64,000 nt of DNA, from assembly GCA_016234735.1 (NCBI GenBank), contig JACRAN010000117.1, positions 1-64,000 on the forward strand, written 5' to 3'. The stretch's first letter is position 1, and each line of letters begins with the position of its first letter. Below, in pieces: positions 8,573 through 16,870 of the stretch. This stretch comes from Bacteroidota bacterium. GTDB taxonomy: Bacteria; Bacteroidota; Bacteroidia; Chitinophagales; Saprospiraceae. The position numbers and the translations under genes were made by a program. The notes under the pieces are model-generated. The model did no database searches and was not told the DNA's origin. It saw only the letters and a program-made list of their open reading frames with translations.

Positions 8573-10390
8573 ATGCAACCTTTCTTCCGCCTGCTTTCGC
8601 ACTTGAAAAACTACAAGCCGCTGCTTGCAGGCAACATCGTTTGCAACCTGTTCATGGTCGTGTTCACGGTGGTCAGCATCCCCGCCATCATCCCCTTCCT
8701 CAACATCCTGCTCGACCAGCAGCCGATGGTGACGATACCACCTGTCGATTCGTTGAGTACGCAGAACTTCATCGAACACGTCAACTATTTTCTGAGCCAA
8801 ATCATCCTCGAAAAAGGCAAACGGTCTGCCCTGACTTACGCCCTGCTGCTCGTCATCGTGTTGTATTTTTTCAAAAATGTCTTCCGCTACCTCTCGCAAT
8901 TCTTCCTCGCCCCGGTGCGCAACGGCGTGGTGCGCGACATCCGGCAGGAGCTGTACGAAAAAATGCTGGCACTGCCCATGTCGTACTTTTCGGAGGAGCG
9001 CAAGGGCGACCTGCTGGCCCGTATGTCCGTGGACGTGCAGGAAGTGGAGTCGAGCATCCTCAACGTGCTGGAATCCATCATCCGGGAGCCGCTGATGATG
9101 GTCGGGGCGTTCAGTTTCATGGTGTACGTGAGTCCCGGCATGACGCTGTTCGTGCTGGTGTTGCTGGCATTCACGGGGCTGGTCATCGGGCGGGTGGGCA
9201 AGCTGCTCAAGCGACAGTCGAGGCTGGTGCAGGAGCGCCTCGGGGTGCTGCTGGCCATGATGGAGGAGGGCATTTCCGGGCTGCGGATCATCAAGGGCTT
9301 CAATGCGGAGCGGTTCCAGGCAACGCATTTCCGAAGGGAAAACAATGAGTACCGGCGGCTGCTCGTGCGGCTGCTGTGGCGGCGCGATTTGTCGTCGCCG
9401 CTCACCGAGTTCCTCGGTGTGGCGACTGTGGCCGTGCTCATCTGGTACGGCTACAACGAGGTGCAGCGGGGTGCCCTGACCGTGCCGACGTTCTTCGCCA
9501 TGCTGTACGCTTTTTTCAGCATGATCGAACCGGCGAAGAAGTTCGCCGCCGCGTTTTACAATGTGCAAAAAGGCATGGCGGCGGTGGAGCGCATCGACAG
9601 CATCCGGCAGGCAGATTTGCGCATTTTTGAAAAACCGGATGCACTGCCCCTCGGCGAATTCCGGGAGGCCATCGAGTACCGCAACGTCAGTTTTGCTTAC
9701 GCCAACAGCAGCCGGGCTGCCGTTGAAAACATCAACCTGAAAATCCCACGGGGAAAAATCATCGCCCTCGTCGGCACATCGGGCGGGGGAAAAAGTACGC
9801 TGGCGGACCTGCTGCCCCGCTTTTACGACGTGGAGCAGGGGGAGATTTTGCTCGACGGCACCAACATCAAAGATTACCGGCTGCACGACCTCCGCTCGCT
9901 CATGGGTATCGTCACACAGGAGCCGGTGTTGTTCAACGACACCATTTTCAACAACATCGCCTTCGGCATGAACGGGGTGCCGCAGCAGGCGGTGGAGCAG
10001 GCGGCGAGGATTGCCCACGCGCACGATTTCATCCTCGAAACCCCTGATGGCTACCGCACCAACATCGGCGACCGGGGGGTGAAACTCAGCGGCGGGCAGC
10101 GCCAGCGGCTGACCCTCGCCCGTGCCGTGCTCGCCAACCCGCCCATCCTCATCCTCGACGAGGCCACCTCGGCCCTCGACTCCGAGTCGGAGCGGCTGGT
10201 GCAGGATGCGCTGGATATTTTGATGAAAAACCGCACGACCATCGTCATCGCCCACCGCCTTTCCACGGTGCAGCACGCCGACGAAATCGTGGTGATGAAG
10301 GACGGCCACATCATCGAGCGGGGCACACACGAGCAGTTGATGGCGCAGGAAGGGGAGTACGGGAAACTGGTGGAGTTGCAGTCGTTTTGA
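8573..10390 (+). CDS. ABC transporter, fused permease and ATPase (MsbA-like)
   Basis: Half-transporter of about 605 residues with an N-terminal six-helix exporter domain (residues about 15-320) and a C-terminal ATPase. The Walker A motif GTSGGGKST is near residue 400, the ABC signature LSGGQRQR near 505, and Walker B ILILDEATSALD near 525-535, followed by the H-loop in IVIAHRLST. It should work as a homodimer in the inner membrane. The closest functional class is lipid A/lipid flippase MsbA, but multidrug exporters share the layout. The ATG at 8573 (MQPFFRLLSHLKNY) is chosen over an upstream in-frame ATG at 8537, whose codons look non-coding. It faces hppA convergently with a shared terminator. 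Confidence 0.9.
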   Translation: MQPFFRLLSHLKNYKPLLAGNIVCNLFMVVFTVVSIPAIIPFLNILLDQQPMVTIPPVDSLSTQNFIEHVNYFLSQIILEKGKRSALTYALLLVIVLYFFKNVFRYLSQFFLAPVRNGVVRDIRQELYEKMLALPMSYFSEERKGDLLARMSVDVQEVESSILNVLESIIREPLMMVGAFSFMVYVSPGMTLFVLVLLAFTGLVIGRVGKLLKRQSRLVQERLGVLLAMMEEGISGLRIIKGFNAERFQATHFRRENNEYRRLLVRLLWRRDLSSPLTEFLGVATVAVLIWYGYNEVQRGALTVPTFFAMLYAFFSMIEPAKKFAAAFYNVQKGMAAVERIDSIRQADLRIFEKPDALPLGEFREAIEYRNVSFAYANSSRAAVENINLKIPRGKIIALVGTSGGGKSTLADLLPRFYDVEQGEILLDGTNIKDYRLHDLRSLMGIVTQEPVLFNDTIFNNIAFGMNGVPQQAVEQAARIAHAHDFILETPDGYRTNIGDRGVKLSGGQRQRLTLARAVLANPPILILDEATSALDSESERLVQDALDILMKNRTTIVIAHRLSTVQHADEIVVMKDGHIIERGTHEQLMAQEGEYGKLVELQSF

Positions 10391-10438
10391 GGGGTGAGAG
10401 GGTGAGAAAAGTGAGAGGGTGAGAGGCGAGGGCGAGAG
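10391..10438. repeat. Word repeat after the ABC transporter gene
   Basis: Direct repeats of GGTGAGA, GTGAGAGG and GGCGAGAG start immediately after the stop codon. They belong to the GTGAGAGG word family also found near 13174, 49912, 50950, 51735 and 58675. No complementary arm is present here. Confidence 0.65.
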
Positions 10439-10458
10439 TATTTTTCAGGAAAACAAAG

Positions 10459-10492
10459 AAGCCCCGGCAACATGTACTGCCGGGGCTTTTTT
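10459..10492. terminator. Bidirectional terminator between the ABC gene and hppA
   Basis: AAGCCCCGGCA (10459-10469) pairs with TGCCGGGGCTT (10478-10488) around an 8-nt loop and runs into T6 on the plus strand. It lies between two convergent genes and can serve both. Confidence 0.88.
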
Positions 10493-10511
10493 GTTTACAA
10501 CATGCTGAAAA

Positions 10512-12713
10512 TCAAAGGAATGGTGCAATTACCAGCGCCACCACCGACATCAGCTTCATCAGGATGTTGAGCGATGGGCCGGAGGTGTCCTTGAACGGGT
10601 CACCCACTGTGTCGCCAACCACGGCGGCTTTGTGGGGGTCGGAGCCTTTGTAGTACATCTTGCCGTCAATCTCCACGCCAGCCTCGAACATCTTTTTGGC
10701 ATTGTCCCAAGCGCCACCGGCGTTGGCTTGGAAGATGGCCATCAGTACGCCAGTGACTGTGACACCAGCCAGCAAGCCACCCAACATGGCAGCACCGCCG
10801 AGCTTGCCAACGGCAACTGGCACTATTACGGCAATCAATCCAGGCAGCACCATTTTCCTGATGGCAGCCTTGGTGGAAATTTCCACGCATTTGCCATATT
10901 CCGCCTTGCCATCGGCATCGTTGAAGGTTTTTTGGTCCTGCGAAGTCCAAGTGTTCATGTCCTTGCCGTCATTGCGGCGCATGACTTCCAGCGCTGCCTT
11001 GAGGGCAGGGATGTCGCTGAACTGCCGACGCACTTCCTTGATCATGTCCATTGCGGCAGCGCCAACCGCCAACATGGCCAGGGCGGAGAACAGCAGTGGA
11101 ATCATGGAACCGACAAACAAGCCTGCCATTACGTCGGGCGCGGCAAGGTTGATGGAAGTGAGTACATTGTCCGGGTGGGTACGATTGTAAACTTCAATGA
11201 AAGACGCAAAGAATGCGAGCGCCGTTAGCGCCGCCGAGCCGATGGCAAATCCCTTGCCGATGGCAGCGGTGGTATTGCCCACGGCATCGAGCTTGTCGGT
11301 CCGTTCACGCACTTCCTTGGGCAGGTTGCTCATTTCGGCAATGCCGCCAGAGTTGTCGGAAATCGGCCCGTAAGCGTCCACGGCCAACTGGATGCCCGTG
11401 TTGGACAACATGCCGACAGCGGCGATGGCAATGCCGTAAATCCCACCGAAATGATACGCCCCCATGATGGCCGCTGCCAAAACCAGCGTGGGCCACATGG
11501 TGGAAATGAAACCCGTTGCCAAGCCGGCAATGATGTTGGTGGCAGAGCCGGTGCCCGATTGGCGCACGATGTTCATCACCGGCTTCTTGTCCGTGCCGGT
11601 GTAATATTCCGTGATGAATCCAATTGCCAGCCCCGCTACCAAGCCGATGAGGGTGGCTATAAATACGCCATTTGCCGTGAGGGTATGCGCCTCGGCGGAA
11701 AGCATGTCCTGGTACGACCAGCTTTCCGGCAGCATCCATTTGATGATGAAATAGGATAGCACCACCATGATGATGGAGGAGCCGTTGACGCCCCAGTTGA
11801 GCGCTGACTGTGGGTTGCCGCCTTCTTTCACCCGCACGAAAAAAGTGCCGATGATGGAGGTGAGGATGCCAACACCTGCCAGCAGCATTGGCAGCAGTAC
11901 GGCATTCAAGCCACCGAAACGCAGATCGCCGGAAAACTCGGTGAGGCCAATAAATGCAGCGCCAAGCACCATCGTGCCGACGATGGAACCGACATAACTT
12001 TCAAAAAGGTCAGCGCCCATGCCCGCGACATCGCCCACGTTATCGCCCACATTGTCGGCGATGGTGGCGGGGTTCAGCGGGTGGTCTTCGGGGATGCCAG
12101 CTTCCACTTTGCCCACGAGGTCGGCGCCAACGTCAGCAGCTTTGGTGTAAATACCGCCGCCCACCCTCGCAAAAAGGGCTATCGAAGAAGCGCCGAAGGA
12201 AAAGCCCGTGATAACGGTGATAACTTTAACGGTATCCCAGCCCATGTTGCTGTAAATCAGGAACAGTGCGCCAAGGCCAAGTACGCCAAGCCCCACCACA
12301 GCCATTCCCATGACCGACCCGCCAGCGAATGCTACTTCCAGCGCCTTGCCTAAGCTGGTGCGGGCTGCGTTGGTGGTGCGGACGTTGGCCTGCGTCGCAA
12401 CCTTCATGCCCAGGTAGCCCGCCAATGCCGAGCAACATGCCCCAACGATGAAGGAGACACCGACGAGGGGGGAAGAATTCGCTTCGCCCATAGCGCTAAA
12501 CGCAAGCAATATGGAAACAGCAAGGACAAATATGGCCAAGACCTTGTATTCCGCTTTTAGAAAAGCCATGGCCCCTTCGGAGATGGCGGCTGCAATGCTT
12601 TTCATGCGGTCCGTACCTTGTTCCTGTTTGCCGACCCAGGCAGTTTTCCAGAAGGTGTAAACCAAGCCCAGTGCGCCCAGTACCGGGATAATCAATGTCA
12701 GATTTTGACCCAT
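10512..12713 (-). CDS. hppA: Membrane-bound ion-translocating pyrophosphatase, K+-dependent type
   Basis: Integral membrane PPase of about 733 residues that couples pyrophosphate hydrolysis to H+ or Na+ export. The start [13 protein letters not shown] is at ATG 12713. Substrate motifs include [19 protein letters not shown] near residue 190-210, [20 protein letters not shown], and the C-terminal [15 protein letters not shown]. The motif [10 protein letters not shown] carries Ala where K+-independent enzymes have Lys, which places it in the K+-stimulated class. Whether it pumps Na+, H+ or both cannot be read with certainty by eye. It is monocistronic, with a terminator downstream, and has a strong candidate promoter and a leader hairpin upstream. 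Confidence 0.96.
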   Translation of the reverse strand: MGQNLTLIIPVLGALGLVYTFWKTAWVGKQEQGTDRMKSIAAAISEGAMAFLKAEYKVLAIFVLAVSILLAFSAMGEANSSPLVGVSFIVGACCSALAGYLGMKVATQANVRTTNAARTSLGKALEVAFAGGSVMGMAVVGLGVLGLGALFLIYSNMGWDTVKVITVITGFSFGASSIALFARVGGGIYTKAADVGADLVGKVEAGIPEDHPLNPATIADNVGDNVGDVAGMGADLFESYVGSIVGTMVLGAAFIGLTEFSGDLRFGGLNAVLLPMLLAGVGILTSIIGTFFVRVKEGGNPQSALNWGVNGSSIIMVVLSYFIIKWMLPESWSYQDMLSAEAHTLTANGVFIATLIGLVAGLAIGFITEYYTGTDKKPVMNIVRQSGTGSATNIIAGLATGFISTMWPTLVLAAAIMGAYHFGGIYGIAIAAVGMLSNTGIQLAVDAYGPISDNSGGIAEMSNLPKEVRERTDKLDAVGNTTAAIGKGFAIGSAALTALAFFASFIEVYNRTHPDNVLTSINLAAPDVMAGLFVGSMIPLLFSALAMLAVGAAAMDMIKEVRRQFSDIPALKAALEVMRRNDGKDMNTWTSQDQKTFNDADGKAEYGKCVEISTKAAIRKMVLPGLIAVIVPVAVGKLGGAAMLGGLLAGVTVTGVLMAIFQANAGGAWDNAKKMFEAGVEIDGKMYYKGSDPHKAAVVGDTVGDPFKDTSGPSLNILMKLMSVVALVIAPFL

Positions 12714-12777
12714 AATTTTGTTGGTTTTAATTTTTTTTCCTGAATGGTTGAACTCTCTAAGCGTGAAGCCATTCGCT

Positions 12778-12815
12778 CGGCAGGCAGTAGGCATTGAGCA
12801 TCCAACTGCCTGCCG
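12778..12815. promoter_or_regulatory. Leader hairpin of hppA
   Basis: Perfect 11-bp arms CGGCAGGCAGT (12778-12788) and ACTGCCTGCCG (12805-12815) with a 16-nt loop. It lies between the candidate hppA promoter (12842-12872, minus) and the hppA start at 12713, so it would sit in the hppA 5' untranslated region. No T-run follows directly, so a simple attenuator is not supported. Its role is unknown. Confidence 0.5.
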
Positions 12816-12841
12816 AAACCATGTTTTTTCGTTTAGGAGGG

Positions 12842-12872
12842 CGAAAGTAAAACAAAACTTAATTTTGGCAAA
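12842..12872 (-). promoter_or_regulatory. Candidate Bacteroidota-type promoter of hppA
   Basis: On the minus strand TTTG (12869-12872) is followed after exactly 19 nt by TACTTTCG (12842-12849). This is close to the TTTG-N19-TAnnTTTG consensus of the Bacteroidota housekeeping sigma factor. On the plus strand TAATTTTG at 12860-12867 is a candidate -7 box for hemW, so the two divergent promoters would overlap. Confidence 0.55.
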
Positions 12873-12931
12873 TTTTGCGGCACGGACTTATCGTTCTGCG
12901 CAAACTATTGCCCCGAAACCCCGCACTTCCT

Positions 12932-14062
12932 ATGGCCGGAATCTATCTCCACATCCCTTTTTGCAAACAGGCTTGCCACTATTGCAACTTCCATTTTTCC
13001 ACTTCCCTGAAGTACAAAGACGAAATGGTGGCCGCCATGCTCCGGGAACTCGAACTCTGCAAGGACTACCTCGGCGACGAACCTGTCGAAACCATCTACT
13101 TCGGCGGCGGCACCCCCTCGCTGCTCGACCGCCGTGATTTGGATTTGTTTTTTGAAAAAATCTGGAAACTCTTCCCCCTCACCCCTCACCCCTCACCCCT
13201 CACCCCTGAAATTACGCTGGAGGCCAACCCCGATGACCTGAACCCCCAGAAAATCAACGAGTTGCGCCAAACACCCGTCAACAGGTTCAGCATCGGCATC
13301 CAGTCGTTTTCGGAGGCAGATTTGAAGTTTATGAACCGGGCGCACACGGCTGGGGAAGCACTCGCCTGCCTCCAGAACGTACAGCAGGCCGGTTACGAAA
13401 ACCTGACAGTGGACCTGATTTACGGCTCGCCGACCACCTCCCACGAGCAATGGGCCGCCAATCTGGCGCAGGTTTTTTATTTCAAAATACCGCACCTCTC
13501 CTGCTACTGCCTCACGGTGGAGGAAAAAACGGCGCTGGCGCAATTTGTCAAATCCGGCAAGGCGCAACCCGTGGACGACGAACACGCCGCCCGGCAGTTC
13601 GGGTTTTTGATGGAGCAAGCCGCCGCCGTTGGCTACGAGCATTACGAAATCAGCAACTTCGCCCAACCCGGCTGGCACTCCCGCCACAATTCGAGCTACT
13701 GGCAGGGCAAAAAATACCTCGGCATCGGCCCCTCCGCCCACTCCTTCGACGGCCCCAGCCGCCAGTGGAACGTGGCCAACAACGCCCGATACCTTCGCTC
13801 CATCCAGGCTGGTGAGGTTCCGTTCGAGCGGGAAATCCTCACGCCGGAGCAACGCTACAACGAGTACGTGATGACCGGCCTGCGCACGATATGGGGTTGT
13901 AATTTGATGAAAATCAAGGAGTTAGACTTCGGGGTACACTTCCTGAAAAGCATCGCCCCGTTCATCAGCGAAGGGCTGGTGGAGCGCAGTGGCGAGGTCT
14001 TCCGGCTGACCGGAAAAGGAAAGTTTTTAGCAGATGGGATAGCAGCGGAGTTGTTCGCCTGA
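12932..14062 (+). CDS. hemW: Radical SAM heme chaperone HemW
   Basis: About 376 residues. The [4Fe-4S]/SAM motif is CKQACHYC with Cys 11, 15 and 18, followed by the family residue His (NFHFS), then GGGTPSLL and the HemW-type EITLEANPDD. HemW binds heme and inserts it into haem proteins. Many members are misnamed oxygen-independent coproporphyrinogen oxidase, but the CxxxCxxCxF variant and the single C-terminal HemN-like domain (ITPEQRYNEYVMTGLRT) point to HemW. The ATG at 12932 is chosen because the upstream extension is not protein-like. Residues about 81-93, just before EITLEANP, are written by a CCCCTCA word repeat and form a proline/threonine-rich insert. Confidence 0.93.
   Translation: MAGIYLHIPFCKQACHYCNFHFSTSLKYKDEMVAAMLRELELCKDYLGDEPVETIYFGGGTPSLLDRRDLDLFFEKIWKLFPLTPHPSPLTPEITLEANPDDLNPQKINELRQTPVNRFSIGIQSFSEADLKFMNRAHTAGEALACLQNVQQAGYENLTVDLIYGSPTTSHEQWAANLAQVFYFKIPHLSCYCLTVEEKTALAQFVKSGKAQPVDDEHAARQFGFLMEQAAAVGYEHYEISNFAQPGWHSRHNSSYWQGKKYLGIGPSAHSFDGPSRQWNVANNARYLRSIQAGEVPFEREILTPEQRYNEYVMTGLRTIWGCNLMKIKELDFGVHFLKSIAPFISEGLVERSGEVFRLTGKGKFLADGIAAELFA
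13174..13208. repeat. In-frame CACCCCT word repeat inside hemW
   Basis: Five near-perfect copies of the 7-mer CCCCTCA/CACCCCT, read in frame as LTPHPSPLTPE. On the opposite strand the word is TGAGGGG, the same family as the GTGAGAGG repeats found between genes here. Seven-base units shift the reading phase each copy, and the total length preserves the frame. Confidence 0.8.
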
Positions 14063-14073
14063 CAAAAGGGTTG

Positions 14074-15330
14074 TCAGGCATTTTGATCCAAATCCCGCAA
14101 AAAAAGCCGCAATAAATCCAGTGCGTAAAATCCGGTGTACTGGATGTTGCGGAGCCGGTCTTTTCCCAATTTCAGCTTTTTTGTCACAGTGCGGTGTTGG
14201 TTCCCGACGGCGATCCAGACCGTACCGACGGGCTTCTCCGGGGTGCCGCCGTCCGGCCCGGCGATGCCGGAAGTAGCGACGGCGATGTCCGTGCCGAGCA
14301 GCCGGTTGGCACCGGCCACCATCTCCTGCACTGTCTGCCCGCTCACGGCCCCGAATTGGCGCAAGGTCTCCTCACTCACACTCAACTGCTTCATTTTCAC
14401 TTCATTGGCGTAAGAAACCACACTGCCCAGGAAGTAGGCTGACGACCCCGGCACGGTGGTGATGAGATGGGCCAGGTAGCCGCCTGAGCAACTCTCGGCA
14501 GTGGAAAGCGTGAGGTTTTTCGCCTTCAAAGTTTGGCCGATGACGCTTTCCAGCGTGTCGTTGTCGTAGCCAGCCACGATTTCCGGCGGCAGCAGGCGCT
14601 CCATCTCCCGGAACTTTTCCTCCACCGTTTTTTTGACAAAAATTTCATCCACATCTGAAACGGTCAGACGCAAGCGCACCCGGCCAATGGAGGGCAGGTA
14701 GGCCAGTTTCGCCTGCGGCGGCAGGGTCTCCTCAAAATTTTTCAGGTACTCGGCGATGGTCGATTCACCTTCCCCAGAGGTGAACAAGGTACGGTGGACC
14801 GTGGGCAGCGGGTTGAAACGGCCTTGCAGTCGGGGCACCACCTCGTGTTCCATCAGGTACTCCATCTCGAAAGGCACGCCGGGCATGGAGACGAGCACCT
14901 TGCCGCCCTCCTCGAACCACATGCCGGGAGCCGTGCCCATCAGGTTTGTCAAAATCACAGCGTTCTGTGGCATCCAGCATTGGTCGCGCAGGGCATCGGT
15001 GATGGGCTTGCCGAGCCGGTCGAGGATGCGGTGCAGGCGTTCCAGTGTTTCCTGGTGAAAAACGAAGCCGGTGCCGTAGAAATCGGCAATGGCTTTTTTG
15101 GTCACATCGTCCTTCGTGGGGCCGAGGCCCCCGGTCACGAGCACGATGTCGGCACTGGCGCTGGCAATTTTCAGCGCCCCGATGATGTCGTCGTGCTCAT
15201 CGCCGACGGTGGTTTTGCCGGTGACTTTTGCGCCGATTTCCAGGAGGAACTGCGCCATTTTGGCCGAGTTGGTGTCGATGATTTGCCCGATGAGCAGTTC
15301 GTCGCCGATGGTTACGATGTGGACGGTCAT
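14074..15330 (-). CDS. cinA: CinA-like protein, nicotinamide-nucleotide amidase type
   Basis: Full-length two-domain protein of 418 residues. The N-terminal MoCF-like domain (residues about 1-170) starts with VHIVTIGDELLIGQIIDTNS and has VTGGLGPTKDDVTKKA, the ADP-ribose/CoA pyrophosphatase-type fold. The C-terminal CinA domain (about 255-418) has LSTAESCSGGYLAHLIT and TSGIAGPDGGTPEKPVGTVW, the amidase part that converts NMN to nicotinate mononucleotide in pyridine nucleotide recycling. The family name reflects co-transcription with recA in some Gram-positives. Here it is next to birA on the same strand, separated by a word-repeat hairpin. ATG at 15330 is the natural start. Confidence 0.94.
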   Translation of the reverse strand: MTVHIVTIGDELLIGQIIDTNSAKMAQFLLEIGAKVTGKTTVGDEHDDIIGALKIASASADIVLVTGGLGPTKDDVTKKAIADFYGTGFVFHQETLERLHRILDRLGKPITDALRDQCWMPQNAVILTNLMGTAPGMWFEEGGKVLVSMPGVPFEMEYLMEHEVVPRLQGRFNPLPTVHRTLFTSGEGESTIAEYLKNFEETLPPQAKLAYLPSIGRVRLRLTVSDVDEIFVKKTVEEKFREMERLLPPEIVAGYDNDTLESVIGQTLKAKNLTLSTAESCSGGYLAHLITTVPGSSAYFLGSVVSYANEVKMKQLSVSEETLRQFGAVSGQTVQEMVAGANRLLGTDIAVATSGIAGPDGGTPEKPVGTVWIAVGNQHRTVTKKLKLGKDRLRNIQYTGFYALDLLRLFLRDLDQNA

Positions 15331-15457
15331 TGATTCATTGTTTCACGGTTTCATTGTTTCATTGTTTCATTGTTTCATGGTTTTATGGCTTCGTTGTTTC
15401 ATGGCAGACGTGTAGCAATGAAACCGTGTAGCCATGAAGCCATGCATCAATGAAACC
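15331..15457. repeat. Word-repeat hairpin between birA and cinA
   Basis: Left arm 15331-15402 has about seven copies of ATTGTTTC/ATGGTTTCA-type words. Right arm 15414-15457 has the complement CAATGAAACC, GCCATGAAGCC. The birA stop (TCA, 15447-15449) is inside a right-arm word, so birA ends RFH-stop written by GGTTTCATTGA. The same ATTGTTTCAT word forms the hairpin at 20332-20398. Confidence 0.85.
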
Positions 15458-16238
15458 GAATTTCTTTCAAATCGAAAATCGTTTCCCTGCCCTGAACGGC
15501 CATTTTCAGGCGGCCCGATTCGTCGATGCCGGTGATGGTCCCTTCAAAGATTTCGCCGTCGCTGCGTTGGAATTTGGCAGGTGCTTGAAAGCGGTACAGG
15601 TTGCCGAGGTAATCTTGCTGCAAAGGAAGTATTTTCCCAGATTTAAGTTGGAGGAAGCGCGCTTCGAGGCGCTCGAAAAGTGATGACCGCAACTCCTCAA
15701 GGTCGAAATTTTCGCCGGTTTCGAGGCAGAGCGAGGTGGGGTTGGGCGGGTTGGTGGCGAACACGGTTTGGTTGACGTTGATGCCAATGCCTGCAACCGT
15801 GGAGCGTATCTGGTTGTTGATCAACGAGTTTTGCAGGAGGATGCCTGCAATTTTTCGGGCACCAACGTAAATGTCGTTGGGCCATTTGATGCTGACCTTG
15901 CTGACGGGCAGGTATTTTTTTACGAAATCGCAGACGGCCATCGCAACGGCCTGGTTGAGTTGGAACTGGTTTTTGACCAATAAAAAATCAGGGTAAAAAA
16001 TGACGCTGAGGGTGATGTTTTTGCCGGGTTCGCTTTCCCACTGGCTGCCAATTTGTCCTCTGCCTGCGGTCTGATTGCCCGTCGAAATGGCAGTTCCTTC
16101 GGCTGGATTGCTTTTTGATAGCAGCGTTAGCGCATATTCATTGGTGGATGCCACAGTTGGCAAGTCATGCACCACCTGCCCGACAAATAAAGTGTTTAGC
16201 CTTCTCAATGGAAAATTATTCGTACTTTTATCCTTCAA
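15447..16238 (-). CDS. birA: Biotin--[acetyl-CoA-carboxylase] ligase
   Basis: Attaches biotin to the carboxyl carrier protein of biotin-dependent carboxylases. The 263-residue product shows the catalytic core without an N-terminal repressor helix-turn-helix: STNEYA, then AGRGQIGSQWESEPGKNITLS (biotinyl-AMP loop GRGxxGxxW) and SIKWPNDIYVGARKIAGILLQ with the catalytic KWPND. A C-terminal SH3-like domain ends the protein. No ATG is available before the conserved region. TTG codons at 16238 and 16208 are both possible starts, and the second gives the more usual start spacing. The final residues are encoded by a word repeat. It is divergent from rsfS. Confidence 0.9.
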   Translation of the reverse strand: MKDKSTNNFPLRRLNTLFVGQVVHDLPTVASTNEYALTLLSKSNPAEGTAISTGNQTAGRGQIGSQWESEPGKNITLSVIFYPDFLLVKNQFQLNQAVAMAVCDFVKKYLPVSKVSIKWPNDIYVGARKIAGILLQNSLINNQIRSTVAGIGINVNQTVFATNPPNPTSLCLETGENFDLEELRSSLFERLEARFLQLKSGKILPLQQDYLGNLYRFQAPAKFQRSDGEIFEGTITGIDESGRLKMAVQGRETIFDLKEIRFH

Positions 16239-16374
16239 AAATCAAAACCGAGCGGCAAACCTTTGCCTTTCAAAAATTTTAATTAAAACATACCCAACGG
16301 CGCAGGCACCAAAATTTCAGGGATAAATTGCCGAAGGCATGGTGTCTGAAGTCCAAAAGTAAACAAATCCTGAT

Positions 16375-16761
16375 TTGAGCGCACAAGCAGTTCTGAAAAA
16401 AAACCTCTCCACCGTCGAAGCGCTGAACGACTTGATCATCGACAGCATTCAAGACATCAAAGGAAAAAAAATTGTAAAACTTGACCTCCGAAAATTGGGG
16501 GATGCACCGGCAGACTTTTTCATTGTCTGCGAAGGCGACTCCAACACGCAGGTCAAGGCCATTTCCAATAACATCTACAAACGGCTGAAAGAAGAAGAAG
16601 GTCAGCCCCCGGTACACATGGAAGGCACGCAAAACGCCCGCTGGATCTGCATGGACTACTTTAACACCGTCGTGCATATTTTTTATCGGGAAACGAGGGA
16701 GTTCTACGACATTGAATCCCTCTGGAGCGATGCCAAGTTTACGGAATACGAGAACCTGTAA
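16375..16761 (+). CDS. rsfS: Ribosomal silencing factor RsfS
   Basis: Protein of 128 residues of the RsfS/Iojap family. Family members bind ribosomal protein uL14 and block joining of the subunits when nutrients are scarce. Visible signature: KKIVKLDLRKLGDAPADFFIVCEG followed by S/NTQVKAISNNI and the C-terminal DYFNTVVHIFYRETREFYDIESLW. No in-frame ATG precedes the conserved part, so the TTG at 16375 (TTGAGCGCACAAG) is taken as start. It lies directly before ftsH on the same strand with a 109-bp gap. Confidence 0.93.
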   Translation: MSAQAVLKKNLSTVEALNDLIIDSIQDIKGKKIVKLDLRKLGDAPADFFIVCEGDSNTQVKAISNNIYKRLKEEEGQPPVHMEGTQNARWICMDYFNTVVHIFYRETREFYDIESLWSDAKFTEYENL

Positions 16762-16870
16762 GTCGTTGTTTTAAACAAACACATCGAAAATGAATGCCGA
16801 ACAGCGGGTAGCGAAAAACGAACCGTCGTTTCGTTTGTTTTTGTAGGAAATTTGAAGATTACAAGTTTAA

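Noticed and set aside
8471-10330. 619-codon open frame antisense to the ABC transporter gene
   Set aside because: The opposite strand encodes a complete ABC exporter with all motifs. The antisense product is His/Gln/Arg-rich, has no recognisable domain, and is open because of codon bias.
15331-15457. Possible CRISPR array because of repeated short units
   Set aside because: Units are 7-12 bp, degenerate and without unique spacers of constant length, and there are no cas genes.
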